A model generated the notes under the pieces. It saw nothing but the letters and a program-made list of their open reading frames with translations, was not told where the DNA came from and did no database searches. A program made the translations under genes and the position numbers. A stretch of 64,000 bases of DNA, taken from the NCBI GenBank assembly GCA_038503035.1, contig JAVSML010025180.1, forward strand, positions 671,348 to 735,347, read 5' to 3'. Below, one piece after another: positions 36,301-48,476 of the stretch (the first letter of the stretch is position 1; each line of letters begins with the position of its first letter). This DNA is from Crocodylus rhombifer. Its lineage: Eukaryota; Chordata; Crocodylia; Crocodylidae.

Positions 36301-39300
36301 AGACTGTCAATAAAATTAGTACTGCTAAAGATCTCATTCTGGTACATCACGCAATATATGTTCTCCCCCCTTTCTTCTTTTTTACAGTTTATTGCAATTC
36401 TGAGCAGTATTGACAAAACCACACGAGCTCAGGGTCCAATTGCATGATCAGCTGTCTGTGTCTACGCTACACCCTGTTAACCACAAGCAATGTTAGAGCT
36501 TAAATATATCTGCAATGCAGAAATGGTAGATACTTCGCTGCATAGAATTTTGATTAATTACAAAGTGTTTTAATACTCACAGAGGTAACAAAATAAAGAA
36601 GTAAATAAACAAAAATTTGGTTCTTCTGTCCTTTAGATACTGTACATATCAGACTATTACAGACCATAAAAGCTATCCTAAGTATATTGACCTAAATAAC
36701 GCTAAGACTACTTAAGCAGCAAACAAGCATACTCACTGTCAAAGCAAGGAAAACGAAACAATGATTGCCTAATCAAACTGAAAGCAACGTGCTACCACGG
36801 TATGAATTCCAAAATGCTACATACTGTATATGCACATCTCATGTTATAGGGAGATGCAACACTCCTTTGTTTTTTCTCAGAGGCTTTTCTTAGCTACGGT
36901 TGCACAATGACATTCTGACATCATGGAGGTCACTGCAGTCACTAAAGTGCTGTCGTTTTTGATGACAAAAATTATTTCAGGATACTAAGCCTCAGCAGCA
37001 AAATTACAAAATCTCACAGTATCTACTTAAAGGCTTTCCTCTACCTTCCGAGATTAACAATGGGAATTTTGTTTGGCTGCACGTATTATGTTGGCATCAC
37101 CCTTTGCAGAGATTGCAAGAAGGTAATCATGGGAATTAGATATTTTTAAATAAGTAGAGGCAAACGTTTAAAAAAATGCCTCCTTATTTTTCTGTAAACC
37201 TCAAATTACAATAAAAGGTTTAATGTGTGGAACAACACAGAGTAAAAGGGAGGAAAAAGCTGCTTGTGCAAGGTTTTGAAAAATTGCCTAATAAGCAAAA
37301 ACTGTTTTGCTATGTTTCCATTGTCAACATGTCCCCAAAGGGAGAATGAGAGAGACAGCACAGCTTGCTGCAGTCGACATTACCTTCTTGTAAGGCTGAA
37401 CCATCAGGTAAAGTTAAGCAGAGCCTTAAATGGTAGATGTTTTCAAGAAAGAGTTTTAAAAAAATGCTTTTCTAGGGCTTCTCAATTTTCTCTTCCCCCC
37501 TCCCCCACATACACAAAGCTGAGTCCTCTTTAAACCCTGTTTAGAAACTCTGTTTCTAAATATTGCAATACTAGTTCTGAATATATTTTGCCAAAGTATT
37601 TTTATTAATGTATAATGAATACACACTGCTGCTGATCGGCCACTGAAATAAATGAATGCTTGTGTACACTGCTATGTCTGTACAAATGCTCGTCTGCAAG
37701 GGATAGCTAACAACAACTGTGCTGTTAATTCAGCATGTTAAATTCCACATCTATAATAAAGATCACCTTAGAAATATATAAATGTAGCCATTTTTAAGAC
37801 CTACAGATAACCTTGTTAGATGTTAAAGATTGTTTTCTTTTCTTGTTTTTTGTTTTGTTATTTTTAAAGTAATTTTTGTTTCTTCTCTGAAATTTGCAGA
37901 TATTTTAGCAGTGGAAAAATAAATTTAGCTTTGGCATTTTGTTCTGTTTGGCTTAAAGACTTGGAATCAGATGATCCAAACAGTCAGAGCTTTAAAATAT
38001 GCAGAATCCCCTTCCATAACTAGCACATCTGTCACATAGTAATGGAATCAGTCCAGCAATGAAGGAGGCTGGACAAAACAGCTGTCATTCCTATGATTAC
38101 AAAATAATATAAGTTCAGTTTCTGTTTCTTTTTTTTTCTTTAATTAGAGCTGTTTATTTTGGGCATAGAAATTCTTCGATACATTAAGTTAAAATGTTTA
38201 GCCTGGGGTCATGTTAGGATTTTTGGAGTTTCAGAATTTAAGTAATTCGAGAATCCTGCACGTCTTAGAACCATGTCAAAAGTCCCACGGGCTTCAGTGG
38301 GACAGGATCAGGGCTCACACAGTAAAGCATGCTGGGGTTTATAGGGAAGCATGGTGATATACAGTACTACATTTTTGTGGTGGTAGAGCCTAAGTATTTA
38401 TGTACTAGTTTTGCTTAACAACGGTCTTCAGCAAAAGGCAGATTTCAGCAACATCCAACAAAGAATCTTGTGCTCATTCTTGGGATTGTTATTTCCCTGA
38501 CAAATAGTAGCAGCACTGTTTAATCTACCAGAAGGAGTGCCTTGCTGTTGTGTGCTTTAGGAAAAAAAAAAAAAGCCTGTGCAGCAGTGAGCCTTTTCCT
38601 GTTACACGAGTGCTTCACTATCATTGCCTGAGCGTGAGAGTAGGGCTGTTTCCGAACCTATGTCTCTTGCGCCTTGCACAATGTGCTCTACTAGGCCACT
38701 TTCAGGCCTTAGATACAGATATCTGTGGTGATATATTTGCATAGTTTTGCTTATGAATCTCTCAATGGTTAATTTCAGTAAAGAAAGCAGTTTCTGGGGG
38801 CTTCTAGAAGATTTTATGATGATTAATATAGTGAATAACCAATGAAAACCTTATAGTAGCTGTATCTTATGCCAAGATTTCAAACCTGGTTAAATAAAAT
38901 TGGGCACTTTTATATATGAGGGCACTGAAAGGGCTTGATCTTCCAGAACCTATGAGTTTCCACAGCTCTGCTGAAGTAGATAGCAATAGTTGAGATACTC
39001 AGAAGTTATAGACATCAGGCCAAAGATTTAGATGTTCAACTATGGATGAATGTCTCTATTTAGGACACATGCATTAATAAATGTTAACTTTGGGTGATAT
39101 TTGCAAAAGCACCGAAAGTATTCACAGGTACAAATATAACTGAAAGTGAAATGAGGTCAGTATGACTTATGTTCCTAAATCTTATAGGCACTCTGAAAAC
39201 CCCCCTTTACTCTGCAGGCTAAAATAGATATTTGCACCTGGACTACATATAGTTTTTATAACAGTATAATTATTTTGGTGGGGGTGCAATTTTTTACTTA

Positions 39301-39990
39301 CATACTTTTACCAGTACGTTCCCCTGGTTTGGACATAATTTTGCCAATATAAAGGTGATCTATAACAGCATGGCTTCTTCCCTATAGCACGCAAGAGTAA
39401 TCTATACTGGTGTAAGTACCTTTACATTGATATAACTGTCCACAAGGGTGGTTACAACTCTTCAATCATATTAGTACAATTAAAGTGATGCAACTTTTAT
39501 TCTTAAACAAGGCTTAAGGAAAAAAAAGAGACTTAGCTTTTTAATCTGCTTCTGCTTCACTGAATAGCTCAGATAATAATAGTCTAGAGTCACAGGTTTG
39601 ATTTTACCACCAGCAACATAACAGATGTCCATCTTTTCTGGGAGCTCTGCAATCTCTGCTTACAACCAGCACTTGAGAAGGGTTTCTTAACACAAGTATA
39701 CTCTTTTGTGTTGTCTGGGTGGAAAAAAGTTTGTTAGCTCCCACCTGAGCTACACACATTAAAAGTAAGTGGGAAAGATGGAATCTGTCCCTTTTGCATT
39801 TGGAATTTTTGGTTAGTTTGTATTTGCTGTGAATTTTGGATGAATCTTCTACCAGCTCACAGTTGCTGGAATAGTATGCCAACTCCACTGGCTTAGGGCA
39901 GCAACTAATTTTTAAACTCAGTATATACAGCCGCATACCCAACATCCTCTTTATGATGAAACTAATGAAATTACAGACACATCTATCTGT
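27336..39990. other. Long AT-rich gene-free region (intron or flank of ZBTB38)
   Basis: About 12.6 kb with no recognised coding exon. Small items seen: fragments of an ancient dispersed repeat at about 27965-28010, 28995-29048 and 38275-38320; a (TA)n tract near 30112-30122; a (TA)n(CA)n tract at about 34339-34362. The patch at 35150-35430 has more CpG than its surroundings and could be a non-coding exon or regulatory element; nothing proves it. The region lies upstream of the ZBTB38 coding exon on its strand, so 5' exons or enhancers may be present. Confidence 0.45.
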
Positions 39991-39999
39991 TGTGGCTAG

Positions 40000-40480
40000 T
40001 ACCATAGCAAGGGAGGGCTGAGCAGGGCAACCACTCTGGGAGCCAAAGTGAAGGGGCACCAACTGGCAAGTCGTGAGTCAATATTTCATTATAAATTTTG
40101 AAAAATTTTGGCTGATGTGGCTGATAAATGCTGTGTGCATGCATGCAACCACAGCATGCACGCAGCCAGCCCAGCAGCTTGGAGAGGACTGTTCAGCTGG
40201 TGAGTCTGTTGTGGGGTGGAAGGAGTGGAGAGGGTCAAATGGAGGCCCCCTGGTGAGGGAGGAGGGGGGCTGGGACTGGGGAAGGCACTGCCCAGGGATG
40301 GGGCACAGGACAGAGCCGCGAGTGGCTCTTCCAGGAGGTGCGGGGAAGCGGGGGTGGGTCCCATCGCTGCGTGCACCTCTGGGCAAACATGGGCAGGGGC
40401 GAGTGCTCCCCAGATCTGTGTGCAGGGCAAGGGCAGGCTTCTGCTGTGGCCTTGCCCTGGGTGCAAAACTTCCTTGTGGC
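40000..40480. repeat. GC-rich fragment related to the 18.7-20.1 kb foldback element
   Basis: The stretch around 40310-40430 (CAGAGCC..., GTGCACCTCTGGG, CCCCAGATCTGTG) follows the order and wording of 19155-19260 in the foldback element. Near 40128-40165 a CATGCATGCAA / CAGCATGCACGCAG repeat gives a weak hairpin. It appears to be a diverged partial copy without clear termini. Open frames here are non-specific. Confidence 0.55.
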
Positions 40481-41451
40481 TTAGTTCTGAGACTAACAAG
40501 TCAGTTCAAAATAAACATGTTTGGGAAGCTATAGTACTTCTGTTGAACACATTTGAAAGCCCACACCCCAAATTCTCAACTGTGCCTAATGTCCATTGGG
40601 CATAGCTGAGCAGCGAGAGGCCATTGCAACTGGCTGTAGTTCCTTGATGCTGGGAGTAGTTCTTAATAGGATCTTGTGTCTTTGACAGCAGCCAGGATAC
40701 CAAACAAATGGTTTATTTTATGCCACTTGCAATACAGACTCAAAGGAAGTGGAAGTTGGGGCTTCTCTACCAATGAGGTGGGCAGATATGGTGACGGGGA
40801 AGATCCTTTTCCCTGCTGGGAGGATGAAAAGGAGCTAATTCACAAAACAGGAATGTCTACCTCATAGACATATATTCACTGAAGCCAGCTTCTTGTGAAA
40901 ACTGTAGTTACAGAAAATAAAGTCTGTTATACAGAATGCAACACTGATATATAGCTGACTGCCAGATGCTATTCAAAGAATTTTAGTTTCTTTATTAAAT
41001 GGAATAAATCATCTTGCCTGTCAAAATACATACATTTTCAGAGCGAAGAACCCAATTTATGCCTAGATAGAGTATCTTATGTAAAATTATACTCTATAAC
41101 ATTAGGTAATCCTTCCCAAGCAGATGCAAGCTTCTCCCTCATTTTATTGGCAGCCTCTTGCCAGATGTGAAATACTGTTATTAGTTTGTATGTCTTCCTG
41201 CAATGTTTAAAGCAAACAACACCAGGAGCAGATAATGACATAACACCCCACATTACTAAGAATGTTCTTGCATTCTAATTTACGTATTTATCTGTTGTCA
41301 AAATGGCTCAGCATTACAGAGACAACTGATAGCAAATATTCCCTACATGATATGGGTCTAAGTGTAAACCATGAAGGTAGAGACAGAAATGACTAATGCC
41401 CAACATACTGGGTGGGATTGTAAGTATCAAGGTGTCTCCATGTCCCCACTC
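40481..41451. other. Gene-free spacer before the solo LTR
   Basis: No gene or repeat recognised apart from general AT richness. Confidence 0.45.
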
Positions 41452-41456
41452 CCCTT

Positions 41457-42301
41457 TGTCGGAGCCGAGAGCCCCGGTGTCACGGTGGGGCCGAGTATGG
41501 ATCGAACAGGTGGGATTAGCGGCGAGGAGTCGGAGCGGGCGGGATGCGTGCAGTTTCAAAAGGTAACTTTTTATTGTTGTCTTATGCTACGAGATGGAGA
41601 TGTAGTGTAGGTCAATTCAGCTTGGTTACAATCAATCGAGAACAGTAACAAGAAATGCGGAACGATGAATGATGAACGAGGCCGATTGGTAATGGTGACG
41701 TGAATGAATACACTGGAATGTAAACGAACGAGGTAATCAAAGATGTGAAGCGAGTGGCCGAAAACGTGGAACGAGTTAACTGGAACATGAAACAAATAAT
41801 TGGATTGAAGACGTGAAATGAGTAACCGGAACGAATGAGCAATCAATCGAGTAACCGAATAACCAAGACGAAGAAGAGCGTTCTCTAGGAAGGGGTACGC
41901 CGGGACTCGATGGTGGCGGGGACACCAGTGGAGCTCTGGGTTCAGGCAAACCAGGGTCCTGTGACTCTCCTGAGGTGGTCTCTGATGTGTCAGTCTCCGC
42001 TTAGGTCTGGTCTGGTTTCTGCTGTGGGCGGAAACTCCCTAGCCTTAAATATGTTTCGAGTGGCCAATCACACGGCTTCCCCTATGGAAAATTCTAGCTA
42101 GCTTACCTCATGCTGGAACAAGACTGGGCATGTGCATCTTGCCAATTCAGATTACCTCACTTTAAATTTACATAGAGGTCAAGCATGGGGCATGCTCCAG
42201 GCATGTGTACTGATCTCTTGGGGTTTTTCCATTGACATGCCCATACATGTTATGCTTAACTCAGTGTTAGCCAGCACTTCTCATAGATTTTGGTTCTGAC
42301 A
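41457..42301 (-). mobile_element. Solo LTR of an endogenous retrovirus-like element
   Basis: 845 bases with the canonical ends TGTC...GACA and a 5-bp direct duplication CCCTT on both sides (41452-41456 and 42302-42306). On the minus strand there is a poly(A) signal AATAAA (41575-41570) about 110 bases before the 3' end, and a TATA-like word ATATTTAAGG at about 42054-42045. No internal retroviral sequence adjoins it on either side, so it is a recombination product (solo LTR). The part at 41640-41880 is unusually CpG-rich for the region and consists of degenerate GAACGA/GTAACCG repeats. The virus family cannot be fixed from the LTR alone; a 5-bp duplication fits several classes. Confidence 0.88.
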
Positions 42302-42306
42302 CCCTT

Positions 42307-42900
42307 CTCTCCAGGTATATTTTGAAAGACTTCCACTCAGCTCTGTCACTTCTCTGACCCAGCATTCCTATTGAACAAATTGCTTATGGTCACATGCCCA
42401 TGCACCAGCTTCCAGGCCAGAAATACAACTCCTTCCTAACACCTACTTCCACTAGACTCCAAAGGCCTTCCCTTTTGTTCGTAAACCTTCTTGCTAATGG
42501 CTGCTGGGTCTGGAGAAGTAGGAGAGGAAGTAAAGAATGGCTGGGACTGCAGAGTCAAATATTCTGCCTTTATGAGGCTGAAGAGAACCAGCACCACTAA
42601 ATGCCTATTTTTATTGCACTGTAATAACTCTTCCCTGATGTAGTTAGCTGTGTTAGGGCCTTGTTATACCTTACGCAGTAAGCTGCACCAGTGTTAAATC
42701 AGCTTAGTGTTATTCGGCTTAGTGGAGCAGTCACGCCTTAAGGAGAAAAACCATCTCTGACTGTCCTTCACCTGCACAGCTGTGACTGCTACTAAAGGCT
42801 TGGTGAGCAGGGGCAGGACTAGGAGCTGTCTACAGCCCCAGGTGGAGGCGGTATTCCATAATATTCCCATAATATTCCTTATATTTTTCTGTAAAAACCC
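42307..42900. other. Gene-free spacer
   Basis: No recognised feature. Confidence 0.4.
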
Positions 42901-42924
42901 TTCGAGCCCCCTTAACCTGAGGCC

Positions 42925-43420
42925 CTTTCAATTGGTGTGGGGGGCAAAAGGTGGTTGAAGCATCCTTGGCAACCCCAGGTGACACCAGGACCGGAAGTGG
43001 ACAGGGGCTGGGGCACCTGTGGCTGTTGTGGGTTCCTGAACATGGGGGAGGACCACACAGCTGCTAGGTGCTCCAGGCCTGCTGCACTCACTCTGTCCAG
43101 AGGGAGCAGCAAGTTGGTCCAGGTGGCAGCAGGAGGCACTGCAGCTGCTGGGCGCTCTAGGGCTGTAACACTTGCTCTGCCCAGCAGAAGCAGTGAGCTG
43201 GCCCAGGCAGTAGCAGGAGGCACTGTGGCTACTGGGCACTCCAGGGCTGTTGCACCTCCTGATGCCACCTGACTGGCTTGCTGCTCCCACTGGGCAGAGT
43301 GAGCACTGTAGCCCTGGAGCTCCTGGTGGCTGTGGTGCCTCTGAGCAATCCAGGCCTATTGCACTCACTTTGCCTGATGTGCCTGGGGGGGACAAGATGC
43401 CATGCCTGGCCCTGCTGCAT
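42925..43420. repeat. GC-rich element with 84-bp subrepeats, direct and inverted
   Basis: Two full 84-base units lie head to tail at 43058-43141 and 43142-43225, followed by a partial third (about 43226-43262). An inverted version follows at about 43272-43345 (GCTGCTCCCACTGGGCAGAG and onward). Each unit carries CAGCTGCT, CACTC(A/T)CTCTG and AGCAGGAGGCACTG words. The open frames on both strands across it are repeat-derived and not genes. Confidence 0.8.
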
Positions 43421-43799
43421 CCCAGTATCTCCACTCACCTTGACTCAGAGAACAGGGGGGTTAGGAAGGGGCAACTGCATCTTGGGATACTGGGAGACTT
43501 GAACTTGGATGGAACGTGTGTGGAGTGGCCACACCTTAATGGAACAGGAGCAAGGTTATGCAGATTAGAGATAATCCTGCCCTGAAATGATGTAACTTTA
43601 AATTGAATAATGAGTGCTTTAAGCCACTTGAAGGTATTAATATGCACCAAATCCAGGGATTAAGGGCTCCAGAAGCCACCTAAAATTACTGGGTAACAAG
43701 ACCCTTAGTCTGAAGTCAGGAAAAAGGCAGAGCAGTAGCACTTTTTAGTTGAACTAATACAGGCATAATTGTTTACAAGCAACAGTTTACTTGGCCAGA

Positions 43800-43935
43800 T
43801 GCTATGCAAGGACCTGCAAAACAGTGATCTGAGGGTGGAGGGCCTGATATGGGGCAGAAGGGGCAACAGGAGTGATAGAGGAGTGATCTGAAGGTGGACT
43901 GGGCAATTTGGAGGGTAGGAGGGGCAGCAGCCTTG
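43800..43935. repeat. Imperfect tandem duplication, about 60 bp
   Basis: A segment starting GTGATCTGAGGGTGGA (43831 region) recurs as GTGATCTGAAGGTGGA (43882 region), each followed by a GGGGCA(A/G)CAG end. It adjoins the polypyrimidine tract. Confidence 0.55.
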
Positions 43936-44075
43936 CAGCTCCCCACCCACTCCCCTCTTCTCCTTCATTTCTCTCCTCACCTTTTCCCCATATCCCCCTT
44001 CCCATCTCCCTCTCCATCTTCACCTTTTTTCCCTCCCTCCCCTTTTACCCCACCCTCATCCACCTGTTTCTCAGC
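43935..44075. repeat. Polypyrimidine (CT-rich) tract
   Basis: About 140 bases almost entirely of C and T on the plus strand, with the purine complement on the other. Such tracts can adopt triplex structures; that is general knowledge and not shown here. Confidence 0.8.
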
Positions 44076-44760
44076 TTTTTCCAGCTAGGCATACTGGAGG
44101 ACTGCAGACTGGTAGTTTTAACTCAGGTGAACACTCAGGAGCTAACTTATCTCAAGCAAGGTATCATAGCTCAAAAATAATCCTCATCTGAACTGGCATA
44201 ACTTTAAAATGCTTGATGGTAGCTAGGTGAGCTCCAGCCCCACAGGCCAACTCAACTATTTTATCAACTATCCTAGTATAGTTCATCAGCTCTACTACAT
44301 AAATAAATACTGAGTTTTGGCTTAACTGTGCAGCTACTGAAATAACTCTATGATTTAACAGCACTAGAATTAAACCGAGCAATTTTGAACATCACACCTG
44401 GAATCTAAAGCTGACAGTAAGACTACTATATTAATAAACTTAAAGAACCGCAGCATCCCTGGAAGGGCTACGTTCTGCTATGTCCTGATTTGTGGGAATC
44501 ATCCCACAAGCAAGTCTGCAGGGGAAGTCTCCACTACCTTTTCTTTCTTGGCCATCTTTCTGATACGTCCCTTTTCCACTTCTCATACTGACAGTTCTGT
44601 GTAAAACTCAATCATACCGATTCAGGCCTCACACTGACTGATATTCATCTGGCCAAGGAGGAGACTGACCACCTGTCAGGCTGTGCTTAGTGAATTGTCC
44701 TTCATTACCTTTTAGCTCAAATCACAAAACCAGCCCAATAACACTGATCTGGGGCCACTG
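44076..44760. other. Spacer, possibly with the 5' part of the following CR1
   Basis: No feature recognised with certainty. The 5' end of the CR1 element could lie anywhere between about 44600 and 44840; no boundary signal is visible. Confidence 0.4.
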
Positions 44761-44841
44761 AGCAGAAGCTGTGGTGTTTTATCCAAGACAATACACAGAA
44801 ATGGGTTCAAGCCATGAAAGTTCAGATCCAAATCAAACTAG

Positions 44842-45561
44842 GTGCCCTCCACAGTGGAATGGCAGAAGGTTCCCTCCAGAACCAGGGCTGCTCACGGTGG
44901 CACAGTACCAGCTTCCCCAGTTCAGTTGCGGAACATGTATGAGGCCCTGGCGACACTGGAGGAAGAGGAAGGCGAAGAGGAAACCTCTGCTGAGGAGGAC
45001 ACTCCATGCACAGAATGGGCTGAAGGAGGCAAGTTGACCCAGAAGAAGAGATGCCGGGTACTGTTCATAGGTGACTCCATTGTGAGAGGAGCAGAGGGTC
45101 CCATCTATTGCCAAGATCCCATGGCATGTGAGGTCTACTGTCTGCCCAGAGCACAGATTCAGAATGTGATGGAGATGATCCCAGTCCTCATCCATCCCAC
45201 TGATTACTACCCCATGATCCTAATCCATGTGGGCACTAATGGTGTGGCCAGGAGCAGTTCAGATCACCTGATGAAGGACTACCAAGCTCTGGGGGGCAAG
45301 CTAAAGGAGATAGGGGCACAGGTTGTCTTCTCATCAATCCTTCCAGTGAGTGGATATGGAAGACTCCATGAGACCTGCATCTGGGATGTCAACTTGCAGC
45401 TTTGGGAATGGTGTCTCACAGCAGGCTTCGGCTTTCTGGACCACAACCCACACTTCAAAACAAGAGACTTGCTTGGGTGGGATGGGCTCCACCTCTCCCC
45501 CAAAGGTAAGCATGTGTTCTCTTTTAGGTTGGCTGATCTCCTCCTGCAGGCTTTAAACTAG
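44842..45561 (+). CDS. CR1 ORF1, SGNH/GDSL-like esterase domain protein
   Basis: An open frame of 239 codons. It follows an in-frame TAG at 44839-44841, so the first codon shown is GTG and the first internal ATG is at 44935 (residue 32); the true N-terminus is probably broken. SGNH-hydrolase motifs are in order: GDSIVRG with the nucleophile-type Ser at 79, HVGTN at 129-133 (Asn 133), and DGLHLSPKG at 214-222 (Asp 214, His 217). The block II position, normally a Gly in CLPGA-like sequence, is Arg here (LPRA, 101-104), so activity may be lost. An acidic run (residues 40-53) precedes the domain. Esterase domains in ORF1 of CR1-clade retrotransposons are known; their role in the transposition cycle is unsettled. 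Confidence 0.75.
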   Translation: MPSTVEWQKVPSRTRAAHGGTVPASPVQLRNMYEALATLEEEEGEEETSAEEDTPCTEWAEGGKLTQKKRCRVLFIGDSIVRGAEGPIYCQDPMACEVYCLPRAQIQNVMEMIPVLIHPTDYYPMILIHVGTNGVARSSSDHLMKDYQALGGKLKEIGAQVVFSSILPVSGYGRLHETCIWDVNLQLWEWCLTAGFGFLDHNPHFKTRDLLGWDGLHLSPKGKHVFSFRLADLLLQALN

Positions 45562-45734
45562 GCTCATCAGGGGAGGGGGAGGAAGAGGACCAAGAGAGAC
45601 ATGGAATAGTGAACCAGAAGACATCCTCAAGAACAGCCCAGCCAAGACAGGCAATGACCACAAGAAATACCCAGTAAGAGAGAGGGGCCCGGATAGTGCT
45701 GGGATTGGGGGGAAGTTGCATATACCCTCAGGAG

Positions 45735-48476
45735 GCCTTAAATGTCTCTACATTAATGCTCATAGTATGGGGAACAAGCAGGAGGAACTTGTCCTCCTGC
45801 TAGCCAACACAAACCCAGACATAGTGGGGCTCACTGAAACTTGGTGGGATTCAATGCACGGGTGGTAAACATCAAGGGCTATAGGCTGTACAGCGGGATG
45901 GAACGGGGAGGAGAGGTGGGGGCGTGGCACTATGGCAAAGAGCAATACACAGCAAACAGCACTGGGTCTGAGGTAGGGTAGACTGAGGTGCTCTGGGTGA
46001 GAATACAAGGGGGCCAGGGGGAAAGGGACCTAACGGTGGGGGTCTACTATAGGCCACCTAACCAGGAGGAAGAGCTGGAGTGGGAATTCTCTGGTCAGCG
46101 TGTGGAGGCAGTTAAGTCAGGGACGTGGTCATCATGGGTGACCTAAACTCTCTGGACATCTGCTGGGAAGAGCAGTCAGCTAAGTCTGACAGCTCACATA
46201 GGTTCCTAGCCAAATTACAGGACCTCCATCTAACCCAGGAGGTGTACAGCCCCACCAGGGGAAATGCCTTGTTAGACCTGGTCCTGGCCACAAGCGACAA
46301 CCTGGTGAGGGGGTGCAGGTGCTTGACCACCTGGGTGATAGCAATCATTGCCTACTGCAATTCACCATCCAGCACAGGGTGTCAAAGGCCTGCAGCAAGG
46401 CAGCAGCCCTGGACTTCAGGGGGGCGGATTTCAATGAGGTAATAGTCGGGGAGGCACTGAGGTACCGGAGGGGAGGGAAGGGGAGTTGGGAGTCCAAGAA
46501 GAGTGGCTGTTCCTTAAAGAGACAATCCTCCAACCTCAAAGGGTGACAATCCCCACGTGGATCAAAGGGGGCAAGAGCACTCAAAAGCCCCCATGGCTCA
46601 CCAAAAGCATCCAGGAACATCTCAAAGCCAAAAAGGAGGTGTACACCCAATGGAAGGGAGGGGCCCTCACCAAGGAGGAGTATACCTCCATTGTTCAAGA
46701 TTGTAGGGGGGCTGTAAGGAAGGCTAAGGCAGAGATGGAAGTGGGACTAGCAACCCAGATCAAGGATAACAAGAAGTCCTTTTTTGAATACATAGGGGGT
46801 AAAAAGAAGGTACCAAGTAACATGGGGCCTCTGCAGGATATGCTTGGTAATCTGGTGGTAGCACCAAGTGACAAAGTTAATCTCTTTAACAGTTTCTTTT
46901 CTTCCATTTTTCTGAGCAGGGACAGGGACATCCTGCCCACTGGGAATCTAGACAGACCTAGGGGAGGCACAGCCAGGCCCAGGGTCAGTGAGGACCTAGT
47001 CAGGGAACTTCTGGTGGGACTAGACATGTTCAAATCAGCAGGTCCACGATCTCCACCCCAGGGTGCTGAGGGAATTGGCAGAGGTCGTTGCGGGTCCCCT
47101 GGCACAGCTTTATGAGCACTCATGGTGCTCTGGTATGGTGCCAGAGGACTGGAAAAGGGCCAATGTGGTCCCCATTTTCAAAAAAGGGATGAAGGAGGAC
47201 CCAGGAAACTATAGGCCCATTAGTCTTATCTTGGTCCTGGGAAAGCTCTTTGAGAAAATTATCCAGGAGCACATCTGCAAGGGACCAGCAGGGGAGATTA
47301 TGCTTAGAAGCAATCAGTATGGGCTCATTAGAGACAGATCCTGTCAGACCAACCTGGTTGCCTTCTACAACCAGGTCACAAAAGCCCTGGACACAGGTGT
47401 TGCTGTGGACATAATCTTTCTGGACTTTAGGAAGGCCTTTGACACTGTCTCTCATCCTATCCTCATTTAAAAAATTAGGTGACTGTGGTGTCGATGCCTA
47501 CACAGTCAGATGGGTTGCAAATCAGTTGGAGGGCTGCACCCAGAGAGTGGTGATGGACGAGTCGTTTTTGACCTGGAGGGATGTGGGCGGTGGAGTTCCT
47601 CAGGGCTCGGTCCTCGGGCCCCCACTGTTCAATATCTTCATTGGTGACTTGGACAAGGGGGTGAAAAGCACCTTGTTCAAGTTCACAGATGACACTAGGA
47701 TTTGGGGCGAAGTGAGCATGCTAGAAGAGAGGAACAGTTTACAACTAGATCTTGACAGGTTACAGAGGTGGGCGGATGAGAATAGGTTGGGTTTCAATAT
47801 GGACAAATGCAAGGTAATGCACCCGGGGAAGAAAAACCAGCAGAATACCTGGAGGCTGGGGGACTCCCTTCTTGTCAGCACAGAGGCAGAAAAGGATCTT
47901 GGAGTCATTATTGATTCCAAGGTGAACATGGGCCGGCAGTGTGGGGATTCAGTCAGGAAGGCTAACTGCACTTTGTCATGCATCCATAGATGCATCACGA
48001 GCAGGTCCAAGGAGGTGATCCTCCCTCTCTATGTGACATTGGTCAGGCTGCATTTGGAGTACTGCGTCCAGTTCTAGACACTGCACTTCAGGAGGGATGT
48101 GGATAGCATAGAGAGGGTCCAGAGGAGGGCCACTCGCATGATCGGGGCAGCAGGGGTAGGCCCTATGACTACGGACCTGAGCCTGTTCAGCCTACACAAA
48201 AGAAGGCTGAGAGGGGATCTGGTGGCCACCTACAAACTTGCCAAGGGGGATCTGCAGGCAATGGGAGAGTCCCTGGTCCCCCAAGCACTACTGGGGGTAA
48301 CAAGGAATAACGGCCATAAGCTGATTGAGAGTAGGTTCAGGCTATACATCAGGAGGCACTACTTCACTGTCAGGGCAGCTAGGAGCTGGAGCCAACTTCC
48401 TAGGGAAGTGGTGCTTACCCCTACCCTGGGGGCCTTCAAAAGGAGGCTAGATAGACACCTTGCCAGGGTCGTTTGA
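45735..48476 (+). pseudogene. CR1 ORF2: endonuclease and reverse transcriptase, frameshifted
   Basis: The AP-endonuclease part starts near 45742 (YINAHSMGNK, then GLTETWW) and continues in a shifted frame at 46125 (VIMGDLNS). The linker and pre-RT part is open at 46486-47115. A frameshift near 47045 moves to the frame of 47063-47470 (NYRPISL, FLDFRKAFDTVSH), which ends at a TAA at 47468-47470. RT continues at 47439-48077 with GVPQGSVLGP and the catalytic box as FTDD (47682-47693) where FADD is usual; the two Asp are kept. A TAG at 48075-48077 precedes the last open part (48099-48476). At least five breaks are visible, so no complete protein can be produced. Confidence 0.9.

Noticed and set aside
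39560..39615. tRNA-like SINE (TAGCTCAG... GGTTTGATTTT)
   Set aside because: Words resemble pol III A and B boxes, but no cloverleaf or 3' tail could be drawn and no second clear copy was found.
39604..40062. 152-codon open frame on the minus strand
   Set aside because: No family resemblance; it runs across different sequence types and looks like chance.
43058..43262. CRISPR-like repeat array
   Set aside because: Units are contiguous with no spacers, and the genome is vertebrate.
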